A DNA stretch of 64,000 nucleotides. Source: Pseudomonas parasichuanensis (GTDB taxonomy: Bacteria > Pseudomonadota > Gammaproteobacteria > Pseudomonadales > Pseudomonadaceae). The notes under the pieces are model-generated. The model saw nothing but the letters and a program-made list of their open reading frames with translations, did no database searches and was not told where the DNA came from. Below, one piece after another: positions 36,065-45,424 of this stretch. How positions within the stretch are numbered: position 1 is the first letter of the stretch; each line of letters begins with the position of its first letter. Location: the NCBI RefSeq assembly GCF_021601385.1, contig NZ_BQHO01000026.1, positions 31,785 through 95,784 of the forward strand, written 5' to 3'. The translations under genes and the position numbers were made by a program.

Positions 36065-38697
36065 CGGGCGGCCTGTTCGACCGTTGGCGGCTATCGTCAC
36101 CCCCTGTGCCCGAGCTACCCAATGTGCCAGCGGTGGGCCTGCAACTGTGGCTTGACGACCAGGCACGGGTGCTGCGCCTGGCGGGCCCGTTGCGGACCTT
36201 GCTGGCCTTGCCCGGGCGTTCCGCGGCACGGGTGCACGACTACCTGCAGCGCCACAGCTGGCTGGTGCTCGAAGGCGAACCCGGCGACTGGCAGGGGCAG
36301 CCGCTGGACCTGGACTTCCACACGGTCATGGGCCAGGCGCTGCATACCCGTGGCTGGTTGCAGCGCCACGGTGAAGCCTGGCTGCTGCAGCTGTTCGATA
36401 TCGGCGATCTACTGCGCGAGCAGCGCTGGGACCGCCAGCGGCCATTGCTGGTCGAGATTGGCCATGCATTGCGTGAATGCGGCGCCGAGCGCCTGCTGCA
36501 GACCACCCGCGAGCAGCTGCAGGCGCTGGCCGAACACTGGCAGGCCGCCTCGCTGCGGCTGATGCTGCGTGAATCGGGCGGTTGGCGCCACTATGCCAGC
36601 AACGAGGACCAGTGGCCCTGGCCGGACGACGGCCGCCTGCAGCCTTGGCTGCGGCAGTTGCCGGCGCAGACGTTGATCGAGGTTACCGATGACCCCGAGC
36701 TGCTGGCGCGCTGCGGGGGGCTTTCGCTGTTCCTGGTGCCCTACCGCCAAGGGCTGGATGCCCAGGCCTGGCTGTTGTGCGCAGGGGCCACGCAGACGCC
36801 CCCGGCCGACATGGCGCTGGCGTTGGCGCGGACCTTGGTCGAGCCGTTGCTGGCGCGTCATCGGCACCAGCAGTTGCAGCGCCAGGCCAGCCACCTCGAC
36901 GACCTCCAGCAGCAACTGGGGGCGGGCTGGTGGGAGTGGCCGCTGGGCGGCCAGTTGCAACTCGATCCGGCGCTGGCGATGACCCTGGCATTGCCGCGCC
37001 AGGTGGGCGAAGGGCAATGGTTGGCGCGCCTGCACCCGGCCGACCGTGAGCCCGCGCAACTGGCGTTGCAGCAGGCGCGTGAGGGGCAGGCGCTGAACCT
37101 GAGCCTGCGCCTGGGCGAGGTCGATGGTACCGCTGCGCAGCGCTGGTACCACTGGGTCGGCCAGTTGCAGGGGCAGCAGTTGCGCGGTTTCTTGCTCGAC
37201 ATCAGCGCGCTCAAGACCCAGGAACATCAGGCTGGCACCGCACGGGCACGGCTGGAGAACCTGATCGCCAGTTCGCCTGCGGTGATCTACGTGCAGCGCT
37301 ACGCCGACGGCGCGCTGCACAGCGAGTTCTTCAGCGCCAGCCTGGCGCCGTTGCTGGGCTGGCCGGCCGACGGTGAACTGGCGCGCCAGCCGGGCCTGGC
37401 CGTGCACCCGGATGACCGGCCGCTGTGGCTGGCGCGCACGCGTGACCTGTTGCGCGACGGCCAGGTGCGCTGCCGTTACCGCCTGCGCGACCAGCTTGGC
37501 GGCTACCACTGGATGCACGATGAGGCGCGCTTGCTGCGTGACGACCTCGGCCAGCCGCTGGAGGTGGTCGGGCTGTGGCTGGATGTCAGCGAAGCCACCG
37601 AGGCCGCTGAACGCACGCGCCAGAGTGAGGAGCGCTACCGCGTGCTGGTGGAAGACTCGCCGGCGATGATCTGCCGCTACCGCCCGGACCTGAGCCTGGT
37701 GTTCGGCAACCGGCCTCTGGCCGACTACCTGCACTGCACCCCGGAGCAACTGGTGGGCGCCAACCTGGGCCAGTGGCTGTCTGCCAGCCAGCGCGAGGAC
37801 TTCCTTCAGCGCTTGCAGGCGCTGACCCCGGCGCAGCCGATGAGCAGCGCGGAAATCTGCCTGCAACTGCCCGGCCGCGAACAGGCCTGGTGGGTATGGG
37901 CCGACCGCGGGCTGTTCGATGCCCAGGGCCGCCTGCTGGAGATCCAGGCTGTCGGCCGTGACAACACGGCGGTACGGCGCAGCCAGCAGCAATTGCTGCA
38001 GGGGGCGAAGATGGCCACGCTGGGCGAGCTGGCGACCGGGCTGGTGCATGAAATCAACCAGCCGCTCAACGTGATGCGCATGTCGGTTGCCAACGCACTG
38101 CAGCGCCTGGAGAACGGCAGCGCCGAGCCTGCGTACATGGAACAGAAACTGCGCCGGATCGAGGCCCAGATCGAGCGCGCCGCGCGGCTGGTGGAGCACA
38201 TGCGCGTGTATGGCCGGCGTTCGGCGCCCGAGCGTGAGTGCTTCAGCGCCTGGGGCGCGGTGGAGGGTGCCCGCGCCTTGCTGGAGGAGGGGTTGCGCGG
38301 CAAGGGCGTGAACCTGTGCGTCGAGGCGCCTGCCGAGCAACCGCAGGTGCTCGGCCATCAGGACCAGCTGGAGCAGGTGTTGATCAACCTGATGGTCAAC
38401 GCCCGTGACGCCTTGCTCGAACAGCGCCGCGCGCAGCCGTGGATCCGTGTGCGCCAGACCGTGCAGGGCCCACGCCTGTGCCTGCTGGTGGAAGACAACG
38501 GCGGCGGCATCGACCCGCACCTGCTCGAGCGGATCTTCGAACCCTTCTTCACCACCAAGCCGGCCGGGGTCGGTACCGGCCTTGGGCTGTCGGTCAGCCA
38601 TGGCATCGTCAGCCACATGGGCGGCAGCCTGACCGTGGCCAACAGCGACGAGGGGGCATGTTTCCGGGTTGAGTTGCCGCTTCACAGCAGCAACTGA
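36061..38697 (+). CDS. pprA: sensor histidine kinase PprA
   Basis: This 878-residue kinase seems to be soluble, as no clear membrane helix is seen. It contains an N-terminal region (about 1-290) of uncertain fold, three PAS-like domains (about 290-640) and HisKA, with the phospho-accepting H663 in ATGLVHEINQPLNVMRM. The HATPase domain follows with the N box INLMVNARDALLEQ and G boxes in VEDNGGGI and GTGLGLSVSHGI. It should phosphorylate PprB. The start is the GTG at 36061 overlapping the tadE stop (GTGA); it is convergent with tadG and overlaps its end by 16 bases. Confidence 0.92.
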   Translation: MTGGLFDRWRLSSPPVPELPNVPAVGLQLWLDDQARVLRLAGPLRTLLALPGRSAARVHDYLQRHSWLVLEGEPGDWQGQPLDLDFHTVMGQALHTRGWLQRHGEAWLLQLFDIGDLLREQRWDRQRPLLVEIGHALRECGAERLLQTTREQLQALAEHWQAASLRLMLRESGGWRHYASNEDQWPWPDDGRLQPWLRQLPAQTLIEVTDDPELLARCGGLSLFLVPYRQGLDAQAWLLCAGATQTPPADMALALARTLVEPLLARHRHQQLQRQASHLDDLQQQLGAGWWEWPLGGQLQLDPALAMTLALPRQVGEGQWLARLHPADREPAQLALQQAREGQALNLSLRLGEVDGTAAQRWYHWVGQLQGQQLRGFLLDISALKTQEHQAGTARARLENLIASSPAVIYVQRYADGALHSEFFSASLAPLLGWPADGELARQPGLAVHPDDRPLWLARTRDLLRDGQVRCRYRLRDQLGGYHWMHDEARLLRDDLGQPLEVVGLWLDVSEATEAAERTRQSEERYRVLVEDSPAMICRYRPDLSLVFGNRPLADYLHCTPEQLVGANLGQWLSASQREDFLQRLQALTPAQPMSSAEICLQLPGREQAWWVWADRGLFDAQGRLLEIQAVGRDNTAVRRSQQQLLQGAKMATLGELATGLVHEINQPLNVMRMSVANALQRLENGSAEPAYMEQKLRRIEAQIERAARLVEHMRVYGRRSAPERECFSAWGAVEGARALLEEGLRGKGVNLCVEAPAEQPQVLGHQDQLEQVLINLMVNARDALLEQRRAQPWIRVRQTVQGPRLCLLVEDNGGGIDPHLLERIFEPFFTTKPAGVGTGLGLSVSHGIVSHMGGSLTVANSDEGACFRVELPLHSSN

Positions 38698-40598
38698 GCG
38701 TGCCCGCTGCTGCAACTTAGGTTTGCACCGACCTGGGCGTTGGCCAGGTCGATGCCCAAGGCCTTGAGCAGCACGTTGAGCAAGGGGTCGATCAGTGGGC
38801 TGAGCAGGTTTTTGATCAGCGGCTCAAGGATACTTTTCACGGTAGTGAGCGTGCCGGCGACCAGGGTCATCAGATCGCCGAACACATTGCTCACGTCAGG
38901 TTTGTAGGCTTCTATCTGAACGCCCGCAATCGTGCTGGTCAGGCTGCCGACCACATCCTGGTTGCTCATGCGCAGGTAGGCCGGCACTTGGTTGAGCTCG
39001 GGCGGCGCAGAACTCCCTTCGAACAGCAATGGCGTGGTCGTCGCTTGCATGATCGGGGCATTGGCCTTGAGCCCAAGGCCACCTCCGGCGAATGCGACAC
39101 GGGTGCACGCGGCGCCCAGAGGGCCGCAGGTCTTGATGCCGATATCAACGAGCGGCAATGGGGTGAGCGCCGTGCTTCCATTCACGAAAAAGCTGTTCGC
39201 GTCCTTGTACTTGCCGATGGTCACGATGGCCGCCGCGCTGCGCGTGGTGGCAGTAAGACGCTTGTCTGGTTGGCAGCGGTAGTCGGTCACCCGACTTTCG
39301 GCCTTGGCCACCTCGATACCGATGTGCAGTGATGCTTTGTCCGGCACGACTTTCACGTCGACATACTTGCACTGGCTGAGCCCCAGTGCACAGGTCAATG
39401 ACTGGACGACATCCACCAGGTTCAGATGCAGCAGGCTGTTGAGCACTGAAGTCAGCGGGGCGGCCAGGTTGGTCACGGCATTGACCAGCCCAAGCACGCC
39501 ATCGAGCAGCGGCAGGTCTAGCGATACTAGGGCCTTCACCTGCGCCGTATGCACTTCGATCACGTCAGTGTCAGGGTTGCCCACTGCCGATACCTGTTCG
39601 GGCTGGATCACCTTCATCTGGACCCGGCCATTGACCAGCCCCAGCACGCTGATAGGCAGGTCGACATTGGCGGCGTTCTTGCTCACGGCCAGCTGGATCA
39701 CCCCCTGAACCAGTTGCAACAACTGAATGCTGCTGTCCAGGCCGGCCTGCGCCGTACCGTTCTGGATGTCGAGAATGTCACCCAGATGAAGTTTGCCGCT
39801 GGGTGTGCCGACTGCAACATTGCCAAGGTTGGTGGCGACACCGAGCGTTGAACTGCTCTGTTGCAGGACATGGACGGCGGCGTTCAGTAACTGGGTGAGC
39901 GTGGCATCGGTGTTGAGCAACTTGTCGTAATCACCAGCCTTGATATTCAGGTCTATCGCCAGTTGCTCGACATACTTGAGCAGGTTGATCTGGGTATCGG
40001 CGATGCCCTGCCAGCCGGCCAGGTTGAGCTGGACGTTACCGCCCAGGCTGGTCAGCAGGGCATTGAGCAAGGTGGAGTGGCGCGAGTCGAGGGTTGCCAG
40101 GGTACTGCGAATCCGCAGCATCGCCTGGGGCGCCGCAGCCTTGGCTGCCACGGCACTGGCATGCAGCGTGGTGGTACGCGAGAAGTTGCCATCGATCAGG
40201 CTGAACAGGCCGCCGGCAGCACTGGTGGTCACCGGGTTTCTGACTTCGACCTTGATCGCTTCGGGGCGGCTGTTATCGGCGGTGAATACCCGCAGGTTGC
40301 CGGTGCTTGTCATCAGGTAGCCACAGCTGGCGATCAATGGATTGTTGACGGAGTGGCCGTTGCGGGTGGCGGCGTTGCGGGCCAGGGTCGAAGCCTGGAT
40401 GCCGTTGCCCGTGCAGGCGCCACCATGCTCGGCGGCTTCCAGCGCGGCCATGTCGGCGATGCGCTGCAGCTTGCGTTGCTCCAGGTACAGGCGCCCGCTG
40501 TCGACGGCGAGCAGCATGAACAGCAGGGCCAGGCCGAGGGTCAGTGCGGCCATCAGGCCGATCGCGCCGCGTTGGCGTATTGCTGGATGGGCAACCAC
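38682..40598 (-). CDS. tadG: Tad pilus-associated protein TadG
   Basis: The 638-residue protein has the TadG-type N-terminus: a basic start, a hydrophobic helix with RQRGAIGLMAALTLGL, then the DSGRLYLEQRKLQRIADMAA signature. A long extracytoplasmic part rich in Leu, Val, Thr and Asn follows, with repeated LLNxLLxxLGGN-like stretches. No clear von Willebrand MIDAS motif was seen. Both possible starts are GTG: 40598 lies six bases after AAAGGAG and is preferred over 40604, which touches it. It ends inside the 3' end of convergent pprA. Its own promoter must lie in the 40605-40732 gap. Confidence 0.86.
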   Translation of the reverse strand: MVAHPAIRQRGAIGLMAALTLGLALLFMLLAVDSGRLYLEQRKLQRIADMAALEAAEHGGACTGNGIQASTLARNAATRNGHSVNNPLIASCGYLMTSTGNLRVFTADNSRPEAIKVEVRNPVTTSAAGGLFSLIDGNFSRTTTLHASAVAAKAAAPQAMLRIRSTLATLDSRHSTLLNALLTSLGGNVQLNLAGWQGIADTQINLLKYVEQLAIDLNIKAGDYDKLLNTDATLTQLLNAAVHVLQQSSSTLGVATNLGNVAVGTPSGKLHLGDILDIQNGTAQAGLDSSIQLLQLVQGVIQLAVSKNAANVDLPISVLGLVNGRVQMKVIQPEQVSAVGNPDTDVIEVHTAQVKALVSLDLPLLDGVLGLVNAVTNLAAPLTSVLNSLLHLNLVDVVQSLTCALGLSQCKYVDVKVVPDKASLHIGIEVAKAESRVTDYRCQPDKRLTATTRSAAAIVTIGKYKDANSFFVNGSTALTPLPLVDIGIKTCGPLGAACTRVAFAGGGLGLKANAPIMQATTTPLLFEGSSAPPELNQVPAYLRMSNQDVVGSLTSTIAGVQIEAYKPDVSNVFGDLMTLVAGTLTTVKSILEPLIKNLLSPLIDPLLNVLLKALGIDLANAQVGANLSCSSGHAQLLL

Positions 40599-40732
40599 AG
40601 GCACTCCTTTGCCGGCCAGTGGCCTGGCAGCACGGCGGCGGTGCAGGGAGTGTAGTCAAGGTGGTGGCACGTTGCCTTGATTGGCAGGCCGCTCCTACAG
40701 GGGGCGTGCAGGCCCATCGGGCCGTCACCAAC

Positions 40733-41293
40733 TCAATGGGGTGGGTAGTTGCTCAGCACCTGGGTCACGGTTTTCTGGATCGCTGCGTTGCGCTCCTGAG
40801 GGCTGGGCGGGTAGTTGTTCATGATCTGCTCGGCGCTGCCGCGCCAGACCAGCTTGCCGTCGCGGCCATCGAACAGGTCGACCTGGATGGTCGCTACCTT
40901 GTAGTCGACGCTGCGGGTCTCGTTATACATGGGGCCGCCCCAGTAGCCCCCCCAATAGCCGCCCCAGGCACCCCCGTAGTTGGTGGTGATCTGCTGCTGG
41001 CGGTCCTCGACGATCAGGTAGGCGCGCACTTTTACATCAGCCTTGGCATTGCCCTGCACCGGGCGCAGGCCACGCTGGTCGAGCTGGCCGGCGACGGCCT
41101 GGCGGATGCGCTGTTCGGTGAGGTCGCTCTTGATCCGTGGGTCATCCGGCCGGTACTGCAGGCCGGGCTCCTGCCAGGCCCAGCTGCGGTAGGCGGCGAA
41201 ATCGCGGCTGGCATCGAAATCCTGCTGGACGTTGTTGCTCGCACAGGCACCGAGCAGCAGCGCGAAGGACAGTACAACGAGACGTCGCAACAT
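40733..41293 (-). CDS. DUF4136 family lipoprotein
   Basis: This 186-residue outer-membrane lipoprotein has lipobox LLGAC (Cys 17) and the DUF4136 body: SRDFAAYRSWAWQ near the start and IQVDLFDGRDGKLVWRG near the end. A Gly/Trp/Tyr insert (GGAWGGYWGGYWGGP) lies in the middle. The function of the family is unknown. It is the second of two tandem paralogues, with 20 bases between the genes. Confidence 0.86.
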   Translation of the reverse strand: MLRRLVVLSFALLLGACASNNVQQDFDASRDFAAYRSWAWQEPGLQYRPDDPRIKSDLTEQRIRQAVAGQLDQRGLRPVQGNAKADVKVRAYLIVEDRQQQITTNYGGAWGGYWGGYWGGPMYNETRSVDYKVATIQVDLFDGRDGKLVWRGSAEQIMNNYPPSPQERNAAIQKTVTQVLSNYPPH

Positions 41294-41313
41294 GATGGTT
41301 CTCCGTTAAAACG

Positions 41314-41949
41314 TTAACTGGGAGGATAGCCGCTCAGTGCCTTGCTCACCGATTCGCGCAGGGCGCTCTCGCGCTCGCGCGGCGAGTCCTTGTCGCTGCC
41401 GCTTTCGGCGCTGGCGCTCCACACGGGCTGGCCGTTGCGCGCGTCGAACAGGTCGATGCGCACCACCATCACCTCGACCTGGTAGGTGCGCACGATCGGT
41501 ACGCTGCCATAGGCGCCGTAGCCGTTGCGGTAGCCGCCGTAGCCGACGCTGCCATACGGGTAGGGCCCGTAGTAGGGGTCGTAGCTGTCGTAGTCGCGCA
41601 CCTGGCGCAGGCGCCGTTCCAGGCGGATGTCGGCGCTGACCAGCAAGTCTGGCGTGCCACCCCGGGCCGGGCGCAGGCCTTGCTGATCGAGGGCGCTGCT
41701 CACCGCGTCGGCCAGTTGGCCCGGTTCGCCGTTGGCCAGGCCCATGGGCTGCTGGTTGTTGCGCCAGCTCCAGCTGCGGTAGCGGCCATAGTCGCGCGGT
41801 GGCGTCGGGTAGGCGCTGGCATCGAAGGTGCTGGCGGCCTGGGGTGGGGCCGGTGGGATGGGCTTGCCACTGGCCACGTAGGGGTTGCTGCCTTGGCAGG
41901 CGGCCAGGGCGAAGGGCAAGAGGGCCAGGCAGAGCGAGCGGTACGGCAT
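41314..41949 (-). CDS. DUF4136 family lipoprotein (paralogue)
   Basis: The 211-residue lipoprotein has lipobox LAAC (Cys 18), a proline-rich linker, and the DUF4136 hallmarks YGRYRSWSW and [18 protein letters not shown] Tyr/Gly-rich loop ([20 protein letters not shown]) occupies the same place as the Gly/Trp insert of its neighbour. The two probably arose by tandem duplication followed by divergence. Ribosome site GGAGG precedes the ATG. Function unknown. Confidence 0.86.
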   Translation of the reverse strand: MPYRSLCLALLPFALAACQGSNPYVASGKPIPPAPPQAASTFDASAYPTPPRDYGRYRSWSWRNNQQPMGLANGEPGQLADAVSSALDQQGLRPARGGTPDLLVSADIRLERRLRQVRDYDSYDPYYGPYPYGSVGYGGYRNGYGAYGSVPIVRTYQVEVMVVRIDLFDARNGQPVWSASAESGSDKDSPRERESALRESVSKALSGYPPS

Positions 41950-41970
41950 GGTTCCTCCTGGCCGTTGGGG

Positions 41971-42720
41971 TCAGTGCGGGCGGCAGATCCAGTGCAGGTA
42001 GCGGCCGAGCCCGGCGAAACTCGGGTGGCGGCGGTGCGCCAGCTCCATTTCCAGCAGGTCGAGCAGCTCGGCCTTGTCCTGGAACTCCTTGGGCATGTAG
42101 TCGTGGAATACGCGCACGCCACTTTCGCTTTCGACCTGCCACAGAGGTTCAAGTTGCGCCCGCAATTGGCGCGGATCAAGTGGTTTTTGCGGGGTGAGGC
42201 TCTGCTTTTCACCCGCCAGGCGGTTGCTGCGCAACTTGCGAAAGTGCCCCTTGAGCAGGTTGCGGTACACCAGCGCGTCGCGGTTGTAGAACGCCAGCGA
42301 CAGCCAGCCGCCGGGGGCGGTCAGCTGGTGCAGGACTGGCAGGATGCTTTCCGGTTCGGCCAGCCATTCCAGCACCGCGTGGCACAGCACCAAATCGTAG
42401 GGCTCGGTCAGCTGGCCCAGCAGGTCTTGCCACGGCGCCTGGATGAACGTGGCCTGCACGCCGGCTTCGGCGAAGCGGGTGCGGGCACCTTCGAGCATTG
42501 GCTCGGCGGGCTCGGCCAGGGTCAGTTGGTGGCCGCGCTGGGCCAGCCACAGGGCCATGTGACCGAGGCCGGCGCCGATGTCGAGGATGCGCAGCGGGCG
42601 GTCGGGCAGGGCGTCGGCCAGGTCGGCCTGGAGCACCGCCAGGCGGATCGCGCCCTTGGCGCCACCGTAGATCTTCTCGGCGAAGCGGGTGGCCAGTTCA
42701 TCGAAATGACGGTCGTTCAT
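41971..42720 (-). CDS. cmoM: tRNA 5-carboxymethoxyuridine methyltransferase CmoM
   Basis: The 249-residue SAM-dependent enzyme has motif I LDIGAGLGHMALWLAQRG and the CmoM-typical segments HAVLEWLAEPESILP, LSLAFYN and SGVRVFHDYM. CmoM methylates cmo5U34 of certain tRNAs to mcmo5U, tuning wobble decoding. The start ATG overlaps the stop of the preceding MazG-like gene (ATGA), so the two are translated together. Confidence 0.92.
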   Translation of the reverse strand: MNDRHFDELATRFAEKIYGGAKGAIRLAVLQADLADALPDRPLRILDIGAGLGHMALWLAQRGHQLTLAEPAEPMLEGARTRFAEAGVQATFIQAPWQDLLGQLTEPYDLVLCHAVLEWLAEPESILPVLHQLTAPGGWLSLAFYNRDALVYRNLLKGHFRKLRSNRLAGEKQSLTPQKPLDPRQLRAQLEPLWQVESESGVRVFHDYMPKEFQDKAELLDLLEMELAHRRHPSFAGLGRYLHWICRPH

Positions 42721-43022
42721 TTGCCGAAGCGCCTCTCGCTGTCAGCCAGCTTGGCCCGTACCACTTCGTTCATGTCCAGGCCCAGCTCGCTGCACAGCAG
42801 CAACAGGTAAAGGACGATGTCGCCGACTTCCTGGCCGGCATGGGCGAGCTGTTCGGGGGGCAGCTGGCGTGATTGGTCTTCGCTCAGCCATTGGAAGATT
42901 TCCACCAACTCGGCCATTTCCACGCTGGCGGCCATGGCCAGGTTCTTCGGGCTGTGGAAGCCGCGCCAGTCGTTGGTGTCGCGGATCCGGTGCAGGCGTT
43001 CGGTCAGTTCTTGCAGGTTCAT
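42717..43022 (-). CDS. MazG-like nucleotide pyrophosphohydrolase
   Basis: This 101-residue all-helical protein has the EVAELxE-like metal-binding pattern of MazG-type enzymes: SVEMAELVEIFQW and QEVGDIVLYLLLL. It likely hydrolyses non-canonical or excess dNTPs. The start at 43022 (MNLQELTERL) fits the family; upstream in-frame sequence is not conserved in character. It overlaps cmoM by four bases. Confidence 0.88.
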   Translation of the reverse strand: MNLQELTERLHRIRDTNDWRGFHSPKNLAMAASVEMAELVEIFQWLSEDQSRQLPPEQLAHAGQEVGDIVLYLLLLCSELGLDMNEVVRAKLADSERRFGK

Positions 43023-43105
43023 CGGGGCTCTCCTCGTGGCGCATAGCTTCCGGCGAGGCGCCGTGCAAAGCAAGTGGCAGTGGGGCTGCAGCGCAGCCCC
43101 GTGAT

Positions 43106-43957
43106 TCACAGCGAGCGCCAACGCCCGAGCATGTGCAGCAACCCGCCATGCCCATCCAGCCTCAGTTCACCCGTTGGTGCCACCGCACTGGCGCTCAGCA
43201 TCACTTCCGACGGCAGCCGCACCGGCTTGTGGAAATCCACCTCGAAGCCATAGCCGGCCTTCGGTAGATGGCCCTGCAGCGCCGCCAGCGCCATGGCCTT
43301 GCTCCACATACCGTGGGCAATGGCCTTGGGGAAACCGAACAGGCGTGCGCTGGCCGCGCTCAGGTGGATCGGGTTGTAGTCGCCGCACACCCGGGCGTAG
43401 CGCCGGCCGATATCGCTGTCGGCGTACCAGCGGGTGGCCTCGGGCAACTCGGCGGGTTCGGGTTCGCTGGCGGGTTGCGCGGTGCCGTCGAGTTTCAGGC
43501 CGCGTACCAGCATGCGGCTGGTCTCGCGCCAGAGCAGGCCCAGGCCATCCTCGGCCTCGGTGATCAGGTCGAACGTGCCGCCTTTGTCGTGCGCCTGCAG
43601 GTTCTGGGCATGCACCGCGAACCGCAGCCCGTCGATGCCGCCGAGCGGGCGCAGCACTTCGATGCTGTTGTGCAGGTGCACCATGCCCAGCAGCGGGAAG
43701 GGGAAGGCGTTGGCGGTCAGCAGTTGCAACTGCAGGGTGAAGGCCAAGACGTGCGGGTAGGTGCCCGGCAGGCGGCCATCGTCGGGGAAGTGACAGAGCC
43801 GGCGGTAGGCCGCCAGGTGGTTGGGGTCGACCCGCAGGAAGCAGCGCAAGCCTTGCTCGGGGAGCTGCGTGGCGCTGATCGTGCGTTTGCGCAGGGCGCG
43901 CAGGTACAGGTTGGCCCGCGCGTCGGGGTTGTGCAGTTCGTGCCAGGTCAGGGTCAT
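43106..43957 (-). CDS. MaoC-like dehydratase
   Basis: This 283-residue protein has a C-terminal hot-dog domain with the MaoC hydratase motif region YARVCGDYNPIHLSAASARLFGFPKAIAHGMW, which supplies the catalytic Asp and His. The N-terminal half is a second, degenerate hot-dog fold. It would hydrate or dehydrate an acyl-CoA or acyl-ACP. It is read directly after the long FabG gene, one base past its stop, and is divergent as a unit from a thiolase gene, so the three likely act on one fatty-acyl substrate. Confidence 0.88.
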   Translation of the reverse strand: MTLTWHELHNPDARANLYLRALRKRTISATQLPEQGLRCFLRVDPNHLAAYRRLCHFPDDGRLPGTYPHVLAFTLQLQLLTANAFPFPLLGMVHLHNSIEVLRPLGGIDGLRFAVHAQNLQAHDKGGTFDLITEAEDGLGLLWRETSRMLVRGLKLDGTAQPASEPEPAELPEATRWYADSDIGRRYARVCGDYNPIHLSAASARLFGFPKAIAHGMWSKAMALAALQGHLPKAGYGFEVDFHKPVRLPSEVMLSASAVAPTGELRLDGHGGLLHMLGRWRSL

Positions 43958-43958
43958 G

Positions 43959-45311
43959 TCAGGCTCCTATCAGTGCCTGCCCGCAAACGCGCAGGACCTG
44001 GCCGTTGACCGCCCCCGAACCCGGCTGGCTGAGCCAGGCGATGGCTTCGGCGACATCCTGCGGCAGCCCACCCTGGCCCAGCGAGCTCAGGCGGCGACCG
44101 GCCTCGCGCAGGCCCATGGGCATGGCGGCGGTCATGTGGGTCTCGATGAAACCGGGTGCCACTGCGTTGATGCTGGCGCCGTGTTTGGCCAGTGTCGGTG
44201 CCCAGGCCTGGGCAACACCGATCAGCCCGGCCTTGCTCGCCGCGTAGTTGGCCTGGCCGCGGTTGCCGGCGATGCCGCTGACCGAGGCGAGCAGGGTGAT
44301 GCGTGCGCCGTCGTGCAGCTTGCCGGCCTCGAACAGCGCCTGGGTGAGCACTTGCGGCGCCTTGAGGTTGACCGCCAGCACCGCGTCCCAGTATTCCGGA
44401 GTCATGTTGGCGAGGGTCTTGTCGCGGGTGATGCCGGCGTTGTGCACGAGGATATCGAGGCCATCGGGCAGCGCTTCGACCAATTGCGTGGCGGCGTCGG
44501 CGGCGCAGATGTCCAGGGCCAGGGCGCGGCCACCCAGGCGCTCGGCGAGGGCGTCGAGGTCCTTTTGCGCCTGGGGCACGTCGAGCAGGGTCACCTCGGC
44601 GCCATCGCGGGCCAGGGTTTCGGCGATGGCCGCGCCAATGCCACGGGCGGCGCCGGTGACCAGGGCGCGGCGCCCGGCCAGTGGGCGGGTCCAGTCAGAG
44701 ACCTCGGCGTTGCAGGCGCCCAGGTGCAGGACCTGGCCGCTGATGAAGGCACTTTTAGGCGAAAGGAAGAAGCGCAGTGCACCCTCCAGCTGGTCTTCGG
44801 CATCGGTGCCCACATACAGCAGGTTGGCGGTGGCGCCGTTGCGCAACTCCTTGCCCAGCGAGCGGCTGAACCCTTCGAGGGCGCGCTGGGCCACGCTGGC
44901 CTGTGGATCGTCGGTGGCCTGCGGGGGGCGGCCGAGGATCACCACGTGGGCGCAAGGCGCCAGGCTGCGCAGCAGCGGTTGGAAGAATTCGCGCAATTGC
45001 TTGAGCTGGTCGCTATCGGCCAGGGCGCTGGCATCGAACACCAGCGCCTTGGGTTTTGGCCCGAGGCCGGCGACCCAGGCCGGCGACTGCAGGGTGTCGT
45101 CATTGAAGCTGTAGCATTCGGCGGTCAGGCGCGGGGCAATGCTTTCCACCTGCCTGGCCAGTGGCCCGCCGCCCAGCACCAGGGCACCTTCCACCGGGCG
45201 CAGGCGGCCAGGCTGCCAGCGCTCCAGCGGGGCCGGGCGTGGCAGGCCGAGGGCATCGACCAGGCGCCGGCCGAGGTTCGAGTTGGCAAAGCCGAGATAG
45301 CGGTCACTCAT
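43959..45311 (-). CDS. fabG: long-form 3-oxoacyl-ACP reductase (FabG4-like)
   Basis: This 450-residue protein has an N-terminal Rossmann-like domain of about 200 residues that lacks obvious catalytic motifs. A complete SDR domain follows, with VTGAARGIGAAIA (cofactor), HNAGITRDKTLANM, the catalytic serine region LLASVSGIAGN and Y-x3-K in NYAASK. High-molecular-weight FabG proteins of this build prefer CoA-linked substrates. Start 45311 (MSDRYLGF) matches the family. It forms an operon with the MaoC gene and shares a 113-base promoter region with the divergent thiolase. Confidence 0.9.
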   Translation of the reverse strand: MSDRYLGFANSNLGRRLVDALGLPRPAPLERWQPGRLRPVEGALVLGGGPLARQVESIAPRLTAECYSFNDDTLQSPAWVAGLGPKPKALVFDASALADSDQLKQLREFFQPLLRSLAPCAHVVILGRPPQATDDPQASVAQRALEGFSRSLGKELRNGATANLLYVGTDAEDQLEGALRFFLSPKSAFISGQVLHLGACNAEVSDWTRPLAGRRALVTGAARGIGAAIAETLARDGAEVTLLDVPQAQKDLDALAERLGGRALALDICAADAATQLVEALPDGLDILVHNAGITRDKTLANMTPEYWDAVLAVNLKAPQVLTQALFEAGKLHDGARITLLASVSGIAGNRGQANYAASKAGLIGVAQAWAPTLAKHGASINAVAPGFIETHMTAAMPMGLREAGRRLSSLGQGGLPQDVAEAIAWLSQPGSGAVNGQVLRVCGQALIGA

Positions 45312-45424
45312 GTACGGATCTCCCTGAAGGCAAGCCTGCAAGTGTGGACCATGTTTGTGGCAGGGGCGTTCGACCGGGCGAAAAGAACTACGCTTACGGA
45401 TCAATTTGCATCGGAGGTACAGGC

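Noticed and set aside
36409-38715. A 768-codon frame antisense to pprA
   Set aside because: Gln/Arg/His-rich shadow of the kinase gene with no recognisable domain.
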